The notes: generated by a model from the letters alone, not told the origin. DNA of 64,000 bases from an uncultured Alphaproteobacteria bacterium (GCA_904501925.1 CAJGCO010000001.1:62001-126000), one strand, 5' to 3'. Counted from the stretch's first letter, positions 18,155 to 27,771 are shown. Numbers and translations are program-made.

Positions 18155-19481
18155 TTTTGCCTCCTTCCATTCCAGCATGCAAATCGACTCGGTCTTTCTT
18201 CATATCTTCTATTGTACTATCAATAAGTTGACTATCAACTTTATAATTTTTTAATTCTACTGGTCCATAGTAGTCTTTTTTACCAACTTTTTCTAAATCT
18301 GTTTCATTGATTTCTTTTGCTGCTAAAAATTGTAATTTTGCAGCTTGCAATTTTGCATATAAAACTAGAGCTCTAGCATTTTCTAATCTAGTTTTGGTAT
18401 AAGTTGTTATGGCCTGAACTTCACCTTCTGATTGAGCTGCTTCCTCATAATATGTTTTAGCTTTTTCTGTTCGCTCTGGAAGCTCTCTCTTTATTGTAGC
18501 AGATACCTGCAACAAATGTATTACAGTATTTAAATATAAGAATTTTCTTTCTCTTATAACTCTATCTGTAACTGTGGTACTTACTGCTGCTTGATTATAA
18601 CCATTTTTTTCACCGGTTATTCTTTTATTTATTTCTTCTTGATCATAAAAATATGTTTTTACAAAAGTTTTGTAATTTTCTTCAGTTAATCCAAATTCTC
18701 CTGTTATATCATTTTTTCCACCCCAAGTTTTATCACCATTATCCTTATCTTCACTTATCATTTGGGCTTTTTCTTCTGTTTCTTCTAGAAGTTTCTTTTG
18801 TTTTTCAAATTCTTGATATGTATCATCTTCTTCAGTTCCGATTTTAGATTTTTCTTTTTCTAATTCCTCTTTATTGCTTTCTTCTTTAGTCTTACGTGCA
18901 GAAATTTCATCGAGCAGTAAGCTTAATTCTTCATATTCGGATAATTTTTTTTGATACTCAGTCTCTGCTCTTACTATTTCTATAGCTGATTTATTTGATG
19001 AAACTAATCTATCATATTTAGCTTTTGCTTGCTCTACTTCACTTTTCTTTCGCTTTTGTTCATTTTTCTTGTTTTGTTCTTCTTTTTTTAATTCTTTAAT
19101 ATTTTCTTCTGATATTTTTATTTTTGCCTCAGCTAATTCGGTTAAGGCTTGTTGATGTAATGCTTGTTGTGCATTTACTTTTTTTCCAGTTATTTCTTTT
19201 GTTCCTTTAATTATACCTTCTTCATTAGAGGATAATTTAAATTTAGGCATTTTAGGTAAATATTTAAGTAAATCTTCTTTACCAAAACCGATACTTTTCA
19301 TTTTGGTAATAAGATCTGTTGCTTTTTGGATTTTTTGAGCAATTTCATTAATGATTTCTACCATATCATTAACTTTTGCTGCTGTTTGGCTAAAGTCAAG
19401 GGTTATTGACGCCTCAACTTGTTTTAGAGGAGCAAATACTATGAGTGTGCTTAAAATTATTATTGATATAAAATTTCTCAT
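18147..19481 (-). CDS. Secreted coiled-coil protein, VirB5-like group (444 aa)
   Basis: Signal peptide at residues 1-24 (ending VEA), then SITLDFSQTAAKVNDMVEIINEIAQKI cut by heptads, the VirB5/TrbJ-like opening. The centre (about 110-230) is a dense Glu/Lys coiled coil. The C-terminal half is helical with few hydrophobic runs. GGAGG lies seven bases before the ATG. The gene lies three bases after its upstream neighbour and overlaps the downstream giant gene. Position between virB4 and virB8 and shared architecture place it with four paralog-like neighbours. VirB5 family proteins form the tip of the T4SS pilus; whether this one does is inference. Confidence 0.7.
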   Translation of the reverse strand: MRNFISIIILSTLIVFAPLKQVEASITLDFSQTAAKVNDMVEIINEIAQKIQKATDLITKMKSIGFGKEDLLKYLPKMPKFKLSSNEEGIIKGTKEITGKKVNAQQALHQQALTELAEAKIKISEENIKELKKEEQNKKNEQKRKKSEVEQAKAKYDRLVSSNKSAIEIVRAETEYQKKLSEYEELSLLLDEISARKTKEESNKEELEKEKSKIGTEEDDTYQEFEKQKKLLEETEEKAQMISEDKDNGDKTWGGKNDITGEFGLTEENYKTFVKTYFYDQEEINKRITGEKNGYNQAAVSTTVTDRVIRERKFLYLNTVIHLLQVSATIKRELPERTEKAKTYYEEAAQSEGEVQAITTYTKTRLENARALVLYAKLQAAKLQFLAAKEINETDLEKVGKKDYYGPVELKNYKVDSQLIDSTIEDMKKDRVDLHAGMEGGKND

Positions 19482-19484
19482 AAT

Positions 19485-20156
19485 TTATTCCTCCACATCA
19501 TTTTTTATTTTATTTTTAAGTTCAAGAGAATCTACGGCTGTAATCATATATGCTCTAATTTCAAGAATACGTGATAGACGCTTTTGACTGTTTAATACAA
19601 CTTTATTTTGAGATGATAAAATAGTTTCAGATGATTGTGTTGCATTCTCGTATGGATATAATTCTTGGCTATCTTCATCTATAATACTTTGGTGTGTGGC
19701 CATTGCTTTGGCAAATAATACGGAAATATCTTTTACAATTGTTGCATTGATATTTTCTGCTAAACTTTTCTGAACATCAAGAGATTTATCTTGTCCTTTT
19801 TTGTATATGTAAGTATCTGATATTTTTTTTGCTAAATCTGTAGGATCTTCAGCTGCAATATCACCTTCATCTAAACCAGAACCCTCTAGGGCAACCACAC
19901 CTGTTATTGGTGTTATCTGAGAACCTCCACTTCCACAAAGCTCTGGTAAATAATTACATATCTCACCTAAAAAACCTTGTTTAAGTTTTTCTTTTGCATC
20001 TTCAATTGAGTTTTTAACTTCTTCTACTTGTTTTTTTACTTCATCAACATGTTTCATTACTGTTTGAAGTAAAGCTACAAAATCAAACACAGCATGAGCT
20101 TCTCTTGCAAAGAGCATAAATGATAAAAACACAGCTATTAATAATCTACTCTTCAT
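19485..20156 (-). CDS. virB5: Secreted coiled-coil protein, VirB5-like group (223 aa)
   Basis: The start chosen is ATG 20156 with GGGGAG seven bases upstream; the longer frame would need a TTG without such a site. The signal peptide (about 1-22, ending AHA) is followed by VFDFVALLQTVMKHVDEVKK and a helical hairpin, typical of VirB5. At 223 residues it is the only member of the group with normal VirB5 length, so it is the best candidate for the canonical minor pilin. A Cys pair sits in CNYLPELC. Overlaps its upstream neighbour by 11 bases. The symbol is provisional. Confidence 0.6.
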   Translation of the reverse strand: MKSRLLIAVFLSFMLFAREAHAVFDFVALLQTVMKHVDEVKKQVEEVKNSIEDAKEKLKQGFLGEICNYLPELCGSGGSQITPITGVVALEGSGLDEGDIAAEDPTDLAKKISDTYIYKKGQDKSLDVQKSLAENINATIVKDISVLFAKAMATHQSIIDEDSQELYPYENATQSSETILSSQNKVVLNSQKRLSRILEIRAYMITAVDSLELKNKIKNDVEE

Positions 20157-22371
20157 CTCGAATCTCCCCAAAATAGCTATAATCTAGACTGTTTATATCT
20201 TTTAGAATTTCTGCTTGCAAATTTGTTGCATCTGCATCTACAATATTTAACAACTGAAGCGTTGAATAATAATTAATTTGAGCTCCTGATGCATAATAAT
20301 CTTTATTTGTTGCTGCTTCATTTAATTTACTTTGAAGTGATGCGATATTCATATCGTCCTCAGGTTCATTATAATACTCTATTCCTGAATTATAATTTGC
20401 AATTAGAGCCATTAATAATTTATCGAAATTTGAATTTTGTGATACTTTTCTTTGATTTTCTCTCCAAATATCTTTTATTTCTTGAGCATTCTCTGCTTTT
20501 TCTTCTGGAGAATTTGGATCTAAGCCTAATGTTGACGTTAAAGCATATAAAGTTAAACAGCCATTTATATTATTTTCAGCACTTTTTATTTTATCAGCAT
20601 CATATTTATCATCAGATGAAACAGATATGTCTTCAGCTTTTAATCCACAGTGTTCTAAGATTAGATTGGGAAAAACATGCTTATCCTCTATAAAACCTGG
20701 ACTATTTTGAATTGAACTTTTTACATCATCTGTGTTTAACAATAACTCTTTTTCAGAACTTAATAATTGAACAACTCTTTTAGCAGAATCTACTGCATCT
20801 ACACGTCTTATATGGTTCCATAAAATTGGTGCGTGAATATCTATATTACATATTTGGCTGATACTATCTTGGATACTTTGCGCGTCTTTTATGCTATCAT
20901 TTAACTCTTTATATGTTGATGAGTTTTCATCAACATCCCCACGCCATGATTGAGCTTTTTGGATTGCTGCACCTGTTGTTATTTTATTGGCTGCATTATA
21001 ATCTTCTAAGATATGATAGAATATACCATTTCTTTCAATATCATCAAGGTTTTCATTGGATGAATCGTCAACTATTTTCTTTAGAAGATCATTTTGTCCA
21101 TCTTCTTTACCTTTAATCATTTGCACACATTGTCTTAACCACCCTGGGTTTGTCTTTAAATCTTTTATATCGTCTAGTGTTTTATCATAACAAACCAATT
21201 CTGATGATGTTAAAAAGCTTTTAATACCACTTTCTGAATTTATTGTGATAATTTTAGCGTTTAAGTTGTCTATATTATTTTTATATAAAAATGCATATTT
21301 AAGATTTTGTTTTAATTCATCTACTGATGAGGTTTTTTTTTCATCTCCTGTTTTTTTTTCATCTGAGGTTTCTGGGGTTGTTACTTCTTCCTCGTCAGAA
21401 TATTCTTTGCTATTACTTATGGCATTAAGAGCATCATCTTTAATTAAATCAATTTGTTTTATGATTTCTTCTGATTTTTGGTTTATTGTATTTAGCACAT
21501 CGTCTTCTACGGTTGCTTTGGCTGATGCAATACTATTTGTTAATTCTTCACCAGCTTTGGCTAAATCCTCTTGGCTTATTTCTCCTCTATTAAATGCTGC
21601 AACTGCCTCACTATATTGATCATATGCAGCTATAATCTTTTCTTTATATTCTGTATCAAGATTTTCTTTGATTTCATCTAAAGCTTGACTAACTTCAGCG
21701 CTTAATTCATCTAATTGCTGTTTTAAATTATCAATTTTTTCTAACAATTCAGCTTTAGTCTCGCTATCAACACTTTCATCTTTTTCTACTTTCTCTTGAA
21801 TACCTTCTAAAGCATCTTTTGATAATTGAATACCTGCTAAAGCTTGCTCTTTTGCATTATCTATAAATTCTTTAACGTCATTTAAGTTAGCTTCTGCGTT
21901 AGCTCTGTTTTCATTTAATATTTCTTCATCAACATTACCATCTTTGCTATCTTCTTGAACTTGAGCTACAGTTTCTGTTGCCCTTTGCTGTTCTACGCCT
22001 AGGACAGATTGAGCTAAATTACTTATATTTTGCACATTTTCAGTTAATGTTGATATTGTTGAATTAACTGCTTCACATAATCCTTCTATGCCTTCTTTGA
22101 TACTTGTTATTGCATTCTTTAATGTATCTATATATTTTAGCATAGTTGATAATTGATCTCCTAATGCATTGATTTGTTGTACAGTCGCTGTTATACCACT
22201 AACAAATGATGTTGCCTTGGAAATGTTTTTAGTAATTGATGTTATGAATTGTGTTATTTGAACAGCATCAATAACTGGCCAAACAAATGCATGTGATGGA
22301 CGTGCAAACAAAGAAAACCAACAGCAAAATATTACTGTTATAATCTTCCTATTTATAATATTTTTCTTCAT
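20146..22371 (-). CDS. Secreted coiled-coil protein, VirB5-like group (741 aa)
   Basis: ATG 22371 is chosen because GGAGG lies five bases before it. Signal peptide 1-28 (ending SHA), then FVWPVIDAVQITQFITSITK and a helix-rich region in which residues about 40-290 form long acidic heptads. A Thr/Ser/Glu/Lys-rich hinge lies near residue 300. The C-terminal 400 residues are helical with six to seven Cys. The opening FVWP-V-D matches the FWPVFD of the next paralog, which argues for common descent. No enzyme motif was seen. In the operon it lies between the 391-residue paralog and the 223-residue one. Confidence 0.7.
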   Translation of the reverse strand: MKKNIINRKIITVIFCCWFSLFARPSHAFVWPVIDAVQITQFITSITKNISKATSFVSGITATVQQINALGDQLSTMLKYIDTLKNAITSIKEGIEGLCEAVNSTISTLTENVQNISNLAQSVLGVEQQRATETVAQVQEDSKDGNVDEEILNENRANAEANLNDVKEFIDNAKEQALAGIQLSKDALEGIQEKVEKDESVDSETKAELLEKIDNLKQQLDELSAEVSQALDEIKENLDTEYKEKIIAAYDQYSEAVAAFNRGEISQEDLAKAGEELTNSIASAKATVEDDVLNTINQKSEEIIKQIDLIKDDALNAISNSKEYSDEEEVTTPETSDEKKTGDEKKTSSVDELKQNLKYAFLYKNNIDNLNAKIITINSESGIKSFLTSSELVCYDKTLDDIKDLKTNPGWLRQCVQMIKGKEDGQNDLLKKIVDDSSNENLDDIERNGIFYHILEDYNAANKITTGAAIQKAQSWRGDVDENSSTYKELNDSIKDAQSIQDSISQICNIDIHAPILWNHIRRVDAVDSAKRVVQLLSSEKELLLNTDDVKSSIQNSPGFIEDKHVFPNLILEHCGLKAEDISVSSDDKYDADKIKSAENNINGCLTLYALTSTLGLDPNSPEEKAENAQEIKDIWRENQRKVSQNSNFDKLLMALIANYNSGIEYYNEPEDDMNIASLQSKLNEAATNKDYYASGAQINYYSTLQLLNIVDADATNLQAEILKDINSLDYSYFGEIRDEE

Positions 22372-22413
22372 TTCTTCCTCCATACTACATAATACTATAT
22401 ATCATATACTAAA

Positions 22414-23589
22414 TTAATTCGCCTTAGATTTATCACCCATATTGATTATTTTATTGCTTACTTCTTTTAATTTATCTTTTATTGAGGTTGAGGCTAATGC
22501 AAACTCTTGATTATTATTACCTTTTAGAGATAAAACAACTGAATTAACTTTTTTCTTAAACTCTTTACCACTATTTAGAAATCTATCTTTTGATATATCT
22601 CCATAAATATAGGCCTCAACTATTTTTTCATAATTATTAAAACCTTCTTTGATTTTTGCATCATATTCTCTATTATAGCTATACTTTTTGCTCTCTGCTG
22701 ATGCTATTATCTTTGAATATAATTGATCGTTTTCTTCTTTTATGATTTCTAATTCTTCTGATATTTGAGCTTTTTTATCATCTGCAATATCTGCACTACT
22801 ATCAACACGTTTTTGAATTTCATCTATTTGAGCTGATGTAATTTTATGATTTTCGCTCAATTTATTTATTGCAACATCAAGATAATCATTTAACATTATA
22901 TGAGATTTTTCAATTTCAGCTTCTGTCAATGCTATAACTTGTTTTGCTTTTGATAACTGCTCATTATCATCAATTTCTTCCTCTTCTTCCTCTTCTTCAA
23001 TAACTTCTAATTTAAGAGGAGTATCTTTTATTAGTAAACCTTCTGGAGTTTCTAGTTTAATAGGTTCTTTGGGCTCGATATCTTCAGGAATTTTTAATTC
23101 AAGAGGTTTATCTGTTTTTGTATCATTTACCTTATCAGCCATTTGTTCTACATCATTAGTTAGATTTTCAACATCTGTAGTAATGTTTTCAATTTCATCA
23201 ATAGCACTTTCTATACAATCTACTTGTCCTTGTGCTATTTCAGACATTTTACTATTAATTTCATCTTCAATATTAGCAATACGATCTAAATTTTCAGAGA
23301 TTTTATCATTTATAGATGTCATAAACTCATCTATTGCTGAAGGGTCAAAACCTAAAATAGCAGCAAAAGAAGCAAGAGATGCCACGGAAGCTTTTAGGGT
23401 TTCAAGGGATTTTTTTAAATCTGCTAATGACTGCTGAACAGTTTTCAACTGTTTACCAGACTCAACAACACCTTTTATCGTTGGAACAATCTCACCCATA
23501 TCAAAAACAGGCCAAAAAGCCTTTGTTTGATTAGAAATAAGCATTAAACTAAACAAAGATCCAAAAAATAAATGCTTATACTTCATCAT
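22414..23589 (-). CDS. Secreted coiled-coil protein, VirB5-like group (391 aa), first of the array
   Basis: Signal peptide 1-24 (ending TKA), then FWPVFDMGEIVPTIKGVVES and a helical segment (QLKTVQQSLADLKKSLETLK) resembling VirB5/TrbJ N-termini. A low-complexity acidic stretch (EEEEEEEIDD) lies at about residues 195-205, then a second coiled coil. It is the first gene after virB4 and has its own promoter-like sequence at 23622-23650. An AAGGGA site precedes two adjacent ATG codons; the first is used here, the second is equally possible. Confidence 0.7.
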   Translation of the reverse strand: MMKYKHLFFGSLFSLMLISNQTKAFWPVFDMGEIVPTIKGVVESGKQLKTVQQSLADLKKSLETLKASVASLASFAAILGFDPSAIDEFMTSINDKISENLDRIANIEDEINSKMSEIAQGQVDCIESAIDEIENITTDVENLTNDVEQMADKVNDTKTDKPLELKIPEDIEPKEPIKLETPEGLLIKDTPLKLEVIEEEEEEEEIDDNEQLSKAKQVIALTEAEIEKSHIMLNDYLDVAINKLSENHKITSAQIDEIQKRVDSSADIADDKKAQISEELEIIKEENDQLYSKIIASAESKKYSYNREYDAKIKEGFNNYEKIVEAYIYGDISKDRFLNSGKEFKKKVNSVVLSLKGNNNQEFALASTSIKDKLKEVSNKIINMGDKSKAN

Positions 23590-23621
23590 AATATCCCTTC
23601 ACTCCTACTTTCCTGCGTGTA

Positions 23622-23650
23622 ATGGTATCACATTTTCCTTGTTTTGTCAA
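23622..23650 (-). promoter_or_regulatory. Sigma70-type promoter before the VirB5-like array
   Basis: On the minus strand TTGACA (23650-23645), a 17-bp spacer and TACCAT (23627-23622). The -35 is a perfect consensus and the spacing is ideal. It lies in the 68-bp gap after virB4, 32 bases before the first VirB5-like start codon, so the array can be expressed apart from the pilin-virB3-virB4 part. Confidence 0.6.
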
Positions 23651-23657
23651 GTATTTT

Positions 23658-26105
23658 TTAGATTCCGTTGAGATACTTTGTAACAAAGCCATCCTCGCCA
23701 TATTCTTTTACCAAGCTCTCAACTAGCAACACATTCTTAATACCTGAGTTATATAATTTAAGATATGGGCCTAAACCACTTAAATTTACATCTAAAATAA
23801 CTGATTCACCTTCTCCATTTTCACCAGCATCTGCTCTCTTTACTAAAATAGCATATGGGCAATCACGATAACTCTTACCACTTATAAAATCGTATTCACT
23901 ATCTGTTAAATTCCATTTTTCATAAGATTCAGGAGTTGCTTGAGTATTTCTAAAGAAGATAAGAGTTTTACACTGACCACGCACAGCGTCACCTACACCT
24001 AATGCATCAACAATATTTGGTTGTTGGAACGCACATAAATATGCTTGTCGTTTTTTACGTCCCTCTTGCAAACCTTTGATAAATGAATCTCTAAACATTT
24101 CGTGCTTCAACATAGGAGCAGTCTCGTCTATCATAATTAATGCAGGGCTACCTGTTTCTGTACTTTCTGCCTGTATTCTATGCATGATATAACTAATTGA
24201 CGCTGCTGCTAAAACTTCATCATCAAAGATATCAGTAAAATCAAATGCTACAAAACGATTTGAACTTAAATCTAAGCTATCATGATCCGCATTGAATATA
24301 TTACCGTATTGTTCAGGATTTATCCAACGATATAATTCTCTTCGCATACTACCTGTTGGAGAGAAACAGCTCTTATATAAATTACTTAATTTTCTTTCAT
24401 CTGATTTCAAATAATCAAACGCTGTTGTAACTGCTCGGCTTGCCTCTCTATCAGATAAGGCATCTTTTGCCATAGTTATCGCTTTTAACCAGTTACGTAA
24501 AAATGCTCTATTACCTGATGTATCTCTTGTATCAAAAGGATTTAACGACACATTTTTACGCTCACCACTAAATCCAACGTATGCACCTTTTACTGTATGA
24601 GTAAAAATCTCGGCACCTCTATGACGGTCAAAGAAATATACTTTTAAATCACTATGACGCATTGCCTGACCAGCTAAGAAGGTTAAAAGAGTTGTTTTAC
24701 CTTGACCTGTTGGACCAACAATACAGCAGTGCGCAACAGCTGATTCAGCTGCTGAAACGTGGAACTGGAACTGATATGGAGAACCACTCATTGTTCTAAA
24801 TACACTAATTGCCCCCTCACCCCAGTCACTTCTTGATAATCCAGTTGGATATTGATCAAATGAAACAGCTAAAGCAACAATACGTGACAGATAAAAATAA
24901 GAACGCCCACAAACATCATATCCTGGAAATTGATTAAAAAATGTAGCTTGAGTAATCCAATTTTCTCTAACAGGTGTTACACTAAATAAACGACATATTC
25001 TTTGAATTTCGCTTTCTCCAAATAATATTTCATCAATACTATCGCCTTTTAATATGAAACTCATTGAATATTGAACTAATGATTGATGATCTGCATCGCT
25101 ATCTTCTATTGCACCAAGAGCTTCACTGTATTGCATAACAACATCTGATGAAAAACTGGTAGCTTCTGCCATTTTTTGTTGTTGTACTAAAACCATTCGT
25201 GCTTTAGGTTTGTAAAAAGGATTTATATTATGCAATATTGTTAATTCGCAATCAATAGACATTAACGCTGATAACATATTTTCATCCATATAGTCACCAG
25301 ATGTTCTAATCCCCATTGCTATGGCAAATTTTTCTTTTTCTCCAGAAAAGAATTTTATAACACCTTCTTCTCCTGTAAAATGTATTCCATCTGAGCTTAA
25401 AAGTTCTTTTAATTGAAATCCTTCAGCGCCTCTTGCTTTAGGCTTTGGTTTACTAATTGGATTTAACACTCTAACAAATGGATAAAACGGGCTCATTTCT
25501 GCAGGACTAGTTTCATCCTCATACATAACCTTAACCCCGTAATCATTTAAGTTTGCAAGTACAGATTGTGATGCATAGTTTAAATCTTTAATTGCATCTT
25601 TAGTATCTGCTATTGACAATATGATATAGTGGTCATTTTTGTATACTCTACTTAAATTTTCACGCCATTTTTCATCGACCACTTCTAGCCACTTATTACC
25701 AAAATCAACTTTATTTTTTGCGACTTCTGAACGTTCTCTTATTGTAAAAACTCGACATTTAATTTGAAGATCGGCCATATTATCTATCCAAGCCTTTCTA
25801 GCTTCAAACATAGATACTATTGTTTCTTCTGTTGCTGCAGATAAATCTAAACCACTAACTTTAAAAACCCTTACATATGAACCATTTGAACATCTAATAG
25901 TTGTACCATCTGAAAGTAATCTATCAAAAGGCAAAAAATCAGCAACCCTTGTTTCGTTTGGTTGTGGCAAAATGATTGCCCCTAACTTTGTTACCATTGA
26001 TACAGCTATAGCGATAGCTGCTATAATACCAATAACAGATACTACAACCTCTGCACTTTGCAAACCTGATATAAACAGAGTATAAAAATCAAAATTAAGG
26101 TTCAA
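23658..26105 (-). CDS. virB4: VirB4/TrbE-family T4SS ATPase
   Basis: 815 residues, the usual VirB4 length. A hydrophobic N-terminal segment (about 20-44) is unusual for some VirB4 proteins but common in TrbE-like ones. Walker A GPTGQGKTT is at 464-472, Walker B LIMIDE at 656-661, and GLQEGRKKR with FQQP follows as in the family. VirB4 powers pilus assembly and substrate transfer at the inner membrane. The start is TTG at 26105 with AAAGGA seven bases upstream; it overlaps the stop of virB3 by 11 bases, and virB3-virB4 order is conserved. All motor motifs look intact. Confidence 0.95.
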   Translation of the reverse strand: MNLNFDFYTLFISGLQSAEVVVSVIGIIAAIAIAVSMVTKLGAIILPQPNETRVADFLPFDRLLSDGTTIRCSNGSYVRVFKVSGLDLSAATEETIVSMFEARKAWIDNMADLQIKCRVFTIRERSEVAKNKVDFGNKWLEVVDEKWRENLSRVYKNDHYIILSIADTKDAIKDLNYASQSVLANLNDYGVKVMYEDETSPAEMSPFYPFVRVLNPISKPKPKARGAEGFQLKELLSSDGIHFTGEEGVIKFFSGEKEKFAIAMGIRTSGDYMDENMLSALMSIDCELTILHNINPFYKPKARMVLVQQQKMAEATSFSSDVVMQYSEALGAIEDSDADHQSLVQYSMSFILKGDSIDEILFGESEIQRICRLFSVTPVRENWITQATFFNQFPGYDVCGRSYFYLSRIVALAVSFDQYPTGLSRSDWGEGAISVFRTMSGSPYQFQFHVSAAESAVAHCCIVGPTGQGKTTLLTFLAGQAMRHSDLKVYFFDRHRGAEIFTHTVKGAYVGFSGERKNVSLNPFDTRDTSGNRAFLRNWLKAITMAKDALSDREASRAVTTAFDYLKSDERKLSNLYKSCFSPTGSMRRELYRWINPEQYGNIFNADHDSLDLSSNRFVAFDFTDIFDDEVLAAASISYIMHRIQAESTETGSPALIMIDETAPMLKHEMFRDSFIKGLQEGRKKRQAYLCAFQQPNIVDALGVGDAVRGQCKTLIFFRNTQATPESYEKWNLTDSEYDFISGKSYRDCPYAILVKRADAGENGEGESVILDVNLSGLGPYLKLYNSGIKNVLLVESLVKEYGEDGFVTKYLNGI

Positions 26106-26385
26106 ATTTATGTCCTTTCACTTTATATAAGTTATTTGGAACAACATTTGTCATACCAAATGCTTGTATCATATTAGATAAATGAGGATCTTTTGAACTT
26201 AACGCCACAACAATTACATGTCCAACTAAAATACTTACAATAAATATTAAAGGGTTGGCTTGCCAAATACCGATCGCCATAAACATAAAAGGAACTTGCA
26301 ATCCAAAATTTAATGCTGCAGGCAAAACAGCCCCCCAAAAAATCTTAGGAGGATTAGCAACAGCTTTTAATATCATTTCTCTCAT
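26095..26385 (-). CDS. virB3: VirB3/TrbD-family inner-membrane protein
   Basis: 96 residues with two adjacent hydrophobic segments (about 16-40 and 42-62), the VirB3/TrbD plan, ending in a polar tail. An opening of the type VANPPKIFWGAVLPAAL resembles the RPAMFWGVPY region of VirB3. It lies immediately upstream of, and overlaps, virB4, as in nearly all vir operons. AAGGAAG precedes the ATG. VirB3 works with VirB4 in the inner-membrane complex. Confidence 0.85.
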   Translation of the reverse strand: MREMILKAVANPPKIFWGAVLPAALNFGLQVPFMFMAIGIWQANPLIFIVSILVGHVIVVALSSKDPHLSNMIQAFGMTNVVPNNLYKVKGHKFEP

Positions 26386-26473
26386 AGCACGACTTCCTTT
26401 TATATAGAAGCAAATTATAAGACTTTATTTATTATAAAATGATTAATATTTAAGATAATTTTATAAATAAATT

Positions 26474-26842
26474 CTATCCTCTACATAAACTACTACTACA
26501 AACAGCACCTTTATAAGTATCTTTAAACTTGCTCTCTAAGTTCATTTGACTATCACCTGTAACATAATCAATTAGAGAACCTACACCTGACATAAAAAAC
26601 AAGCTTATTGCTATGTAAGAAAGGTGCTTAAAGTTTATTTTTCCTCCGATTGCTAAAAAAGTAAACATCACGATACCAAAACTTGAGATTACATATGCAA
26701 ATGTACGTAACCCTACAGCAAATTCAATTGTTTTACCAGAAAGAAGATCAAAGATATTACCAGCATAAGCCTCTGAGCATACACATAAAGATAAAATCAA
26801 TACATTTACTATTAATGTAGATATTTTCCTAAATATTCTCAT
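26474..26842 (-). CDS. VirB2/TrbC-like pilin, fourth copy
   Basis: 122 residues: signal peptide ending AYA, then two hydrophobic helices separated by a short basic loop (GGKINFKH), the VirB2/TrbC fold plan. Unlike the others it has a C-terminal tail with two Cys (CSSSLC). AAGGAGG precedes the ATG. It lies 10 bp after the third pilin-like gene and 88 bp before virB3. It is probably a minor or specialised pilin; as the most diverged of the four copies it is a less certain pilin. Confidence 0.65.
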   Translation of the reverse strand: MRIFRKISTLIVNVLILSLCVCSEAYAGNIFDLLSGKTIEFAVGLRTFAYVISSFGIVMFTFLAIGGKINFKHLSYIAISLFFMSGVGSLIDYVTGDSQMNLESKFKDTYKGAVCSSSLCRG

Positions 26843-26852
26843 AGCACCCTCC

Positions 26853-27164
26853 TTAACCTAAATCTGGCTTTGTATTATCTGGAGAAAACAATACAATAAA
26901 CTCTGAACAAAGTGAAATAACTAGCAAACCTATGGCAATAGCAGTCAACCACTTCCAATTTATACTACCAAACGCACCAGCAATACACACACAAATAATT
27001 CCAACTGCAGATGCTGGATAAATAATTTTTCTTAATCCCTGAAAAATTTGTTTACCTGAGTTTGTCAAGCTATCAAACGTACCAGCCAATGCTACATCAG
27101 GAAGAAGCAGCACAGCTAAAACCAGCACCAATACTAAAATATGTGTTTTATTTAAGTTTAACAT
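26853..27164 (-). CDS. virB2: VirB2/TrbC-like pilin, third copy
   Basis: 103 residues: signal peptide ending ALA, a short amphipathic part, then two membrane helices with a tight basic loop (GSINWKW), the VirB2/TrbC plan. Length and loop are the closest of the four to a standard VirB2. A GGGAGGAGG-type site precedes the ATG. A promoter-like sequence (27200-27227) and the shared 16-bp motif (27284-27299) lie upstream, so it opens a transcription unit that would run through the fourth pilin into virB3-virB4. Confidence 0.75.
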   Translation of the reverse strand: MLNLNKTHILVLVLVLAVLLLPDVALAGTFDSLTNSGKQIFQGLRKIIYPASAVGIICVCIAGAFGSINWKWLTAIAIGLLVISLCSEFIVLFSPDNTKPDLG

Positions 27165-27199
27165 AATAAACCTCCCTCCCGAGCGTTTTCTTTTATTGT

Positions 27200-27227
27200 A
27201 TCATAAAAAAAATGTTTTTTCCAGCAA
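27200..27227 (-). promoter_or_regulatory. Candidate promoter of the third pilin
   Basis: Minus strand TTGCTG (27227-27222), a 16-bp spacer and TATGAT (27205-27200), 35 bases before the start codon. An alternative is TTGTTA inside the 27284 motif with TATAAA 17 bases further on, which would give a longer leader. Confidence 0.45.
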
Positions 27228-27283
27228 AAAAAAATATCTAAAAATACATCCATCTTATTGTTTTATATACTTTTTTACCTTTT

Positions 27284-27299
27284 GTAACAAAAATTTAAT
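27284..27299 (-). promoter_or_regulatory. 16-bp repeated motif upstream of a pilin (CtrA-like), copy A
   Basis: Plus-strand GTAACAAAAATTTAAT fits GTAA-N7-TTAA; the CtrA consensus is TTAA-N7-TTAAC. It starts 120 bp upstream of the third pilin start. It shares the core GTAACAAAA-N2-TTAA with the copies at 27859, 28441 and 28496. Confidence 0.55.
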
Positions 27300-27316
27300 A
27301 TTATTATTTATTAGTA

Positions 27317-27349
27317 AACAAAAAAGTGGCTGCAAAGCAACCACTTTTT
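27317..27349 (-). terminator. Hairpin terminator after the second pilin
   Basis: A 13-bp stem (27321-27333 with 27337-27349, one wobble on the minus strand) around a three-base loop. On the minus strand it ends in a T-rich run (TTTTTTGTTT). It lies 23 bases after the pilin stop. It is nearly the same in sequence as the terminator after the first pilin. Confidence 0.8.
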
Positions 27350-27371
27350 CATTTTATTAGCACTTAGGTAC

Positions 27372-27737
27372 TTATTTACCACTACCGATACCACCTTGAC
27401 CTGAAGCCATAAATGTATCACCCAAGTTTGAACCACCGGCAGTTGAATCACCTGTTGCGTAGTTAATAATAGCTGATGCAGCAGCCAAGATACCAAGACC
27501 TACAGCAAGACCAGCAAACCATGTCCATTTTACCTTACCAAAGATAGCTTGGAAAGCAATACCTACTAAACCAAAACCACCTACTACGAAGATAATTGTT
27601 TTAACGTGTTTAAATAAACCCACTGCTTTGTTTGTTGCTACTTCCATAACGCCATCAGCAAATGATGCATTTACAAACAATACTGTAAACATCAAAACTA
27701 AGGAGCAAAGCACCATAATTTTCTTTAAATTTTTCAT
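27372..27737 (-). CDS. virB2: VirB2/TrbC-like pilin, second copy
   Basis: 121 residues from ATG 27737, chosen because TAGGAGA lies directly upstream; the longer frame has no such site. Signal peptide ends SFA, then two hydrophobic helices joined by GKVKW, as in VirB2/TrbC. It is almost identical to the first copy (27939-28310) apart from the last 15 residues (SNLGDTFMASGQG against TQLGDTFTSSGEG) and a few signal-peptide changes. It has its own promoter-like sequence, upstream motif and terminator. VirB2 is the major T4SS pilus subunit. Confidence 0.85.
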   Translation of the reverse strand: MKNLKKIMVLCSLVLMFTVLFVNASFADGVMEVATNKAVGLFKHVKTIIFVVGGFGLVGIAFQAIFGKVKWTWFAGLAVGLGILAAASAIINYATGDSTAGGSNLGDTFMASGQGGIGSGK

Positions 27738-27771
27738 TTTATTTCTCCTAAAATAGAATTTCACACTTATA

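Noticed and set aside
23675..23690. Further copy of the GTAACAAA motif at the end of virB4
   Set aside because: It encodes the conserved end of VirB4 (FVTKYL) and lacks the second TTAA half at the right distance.
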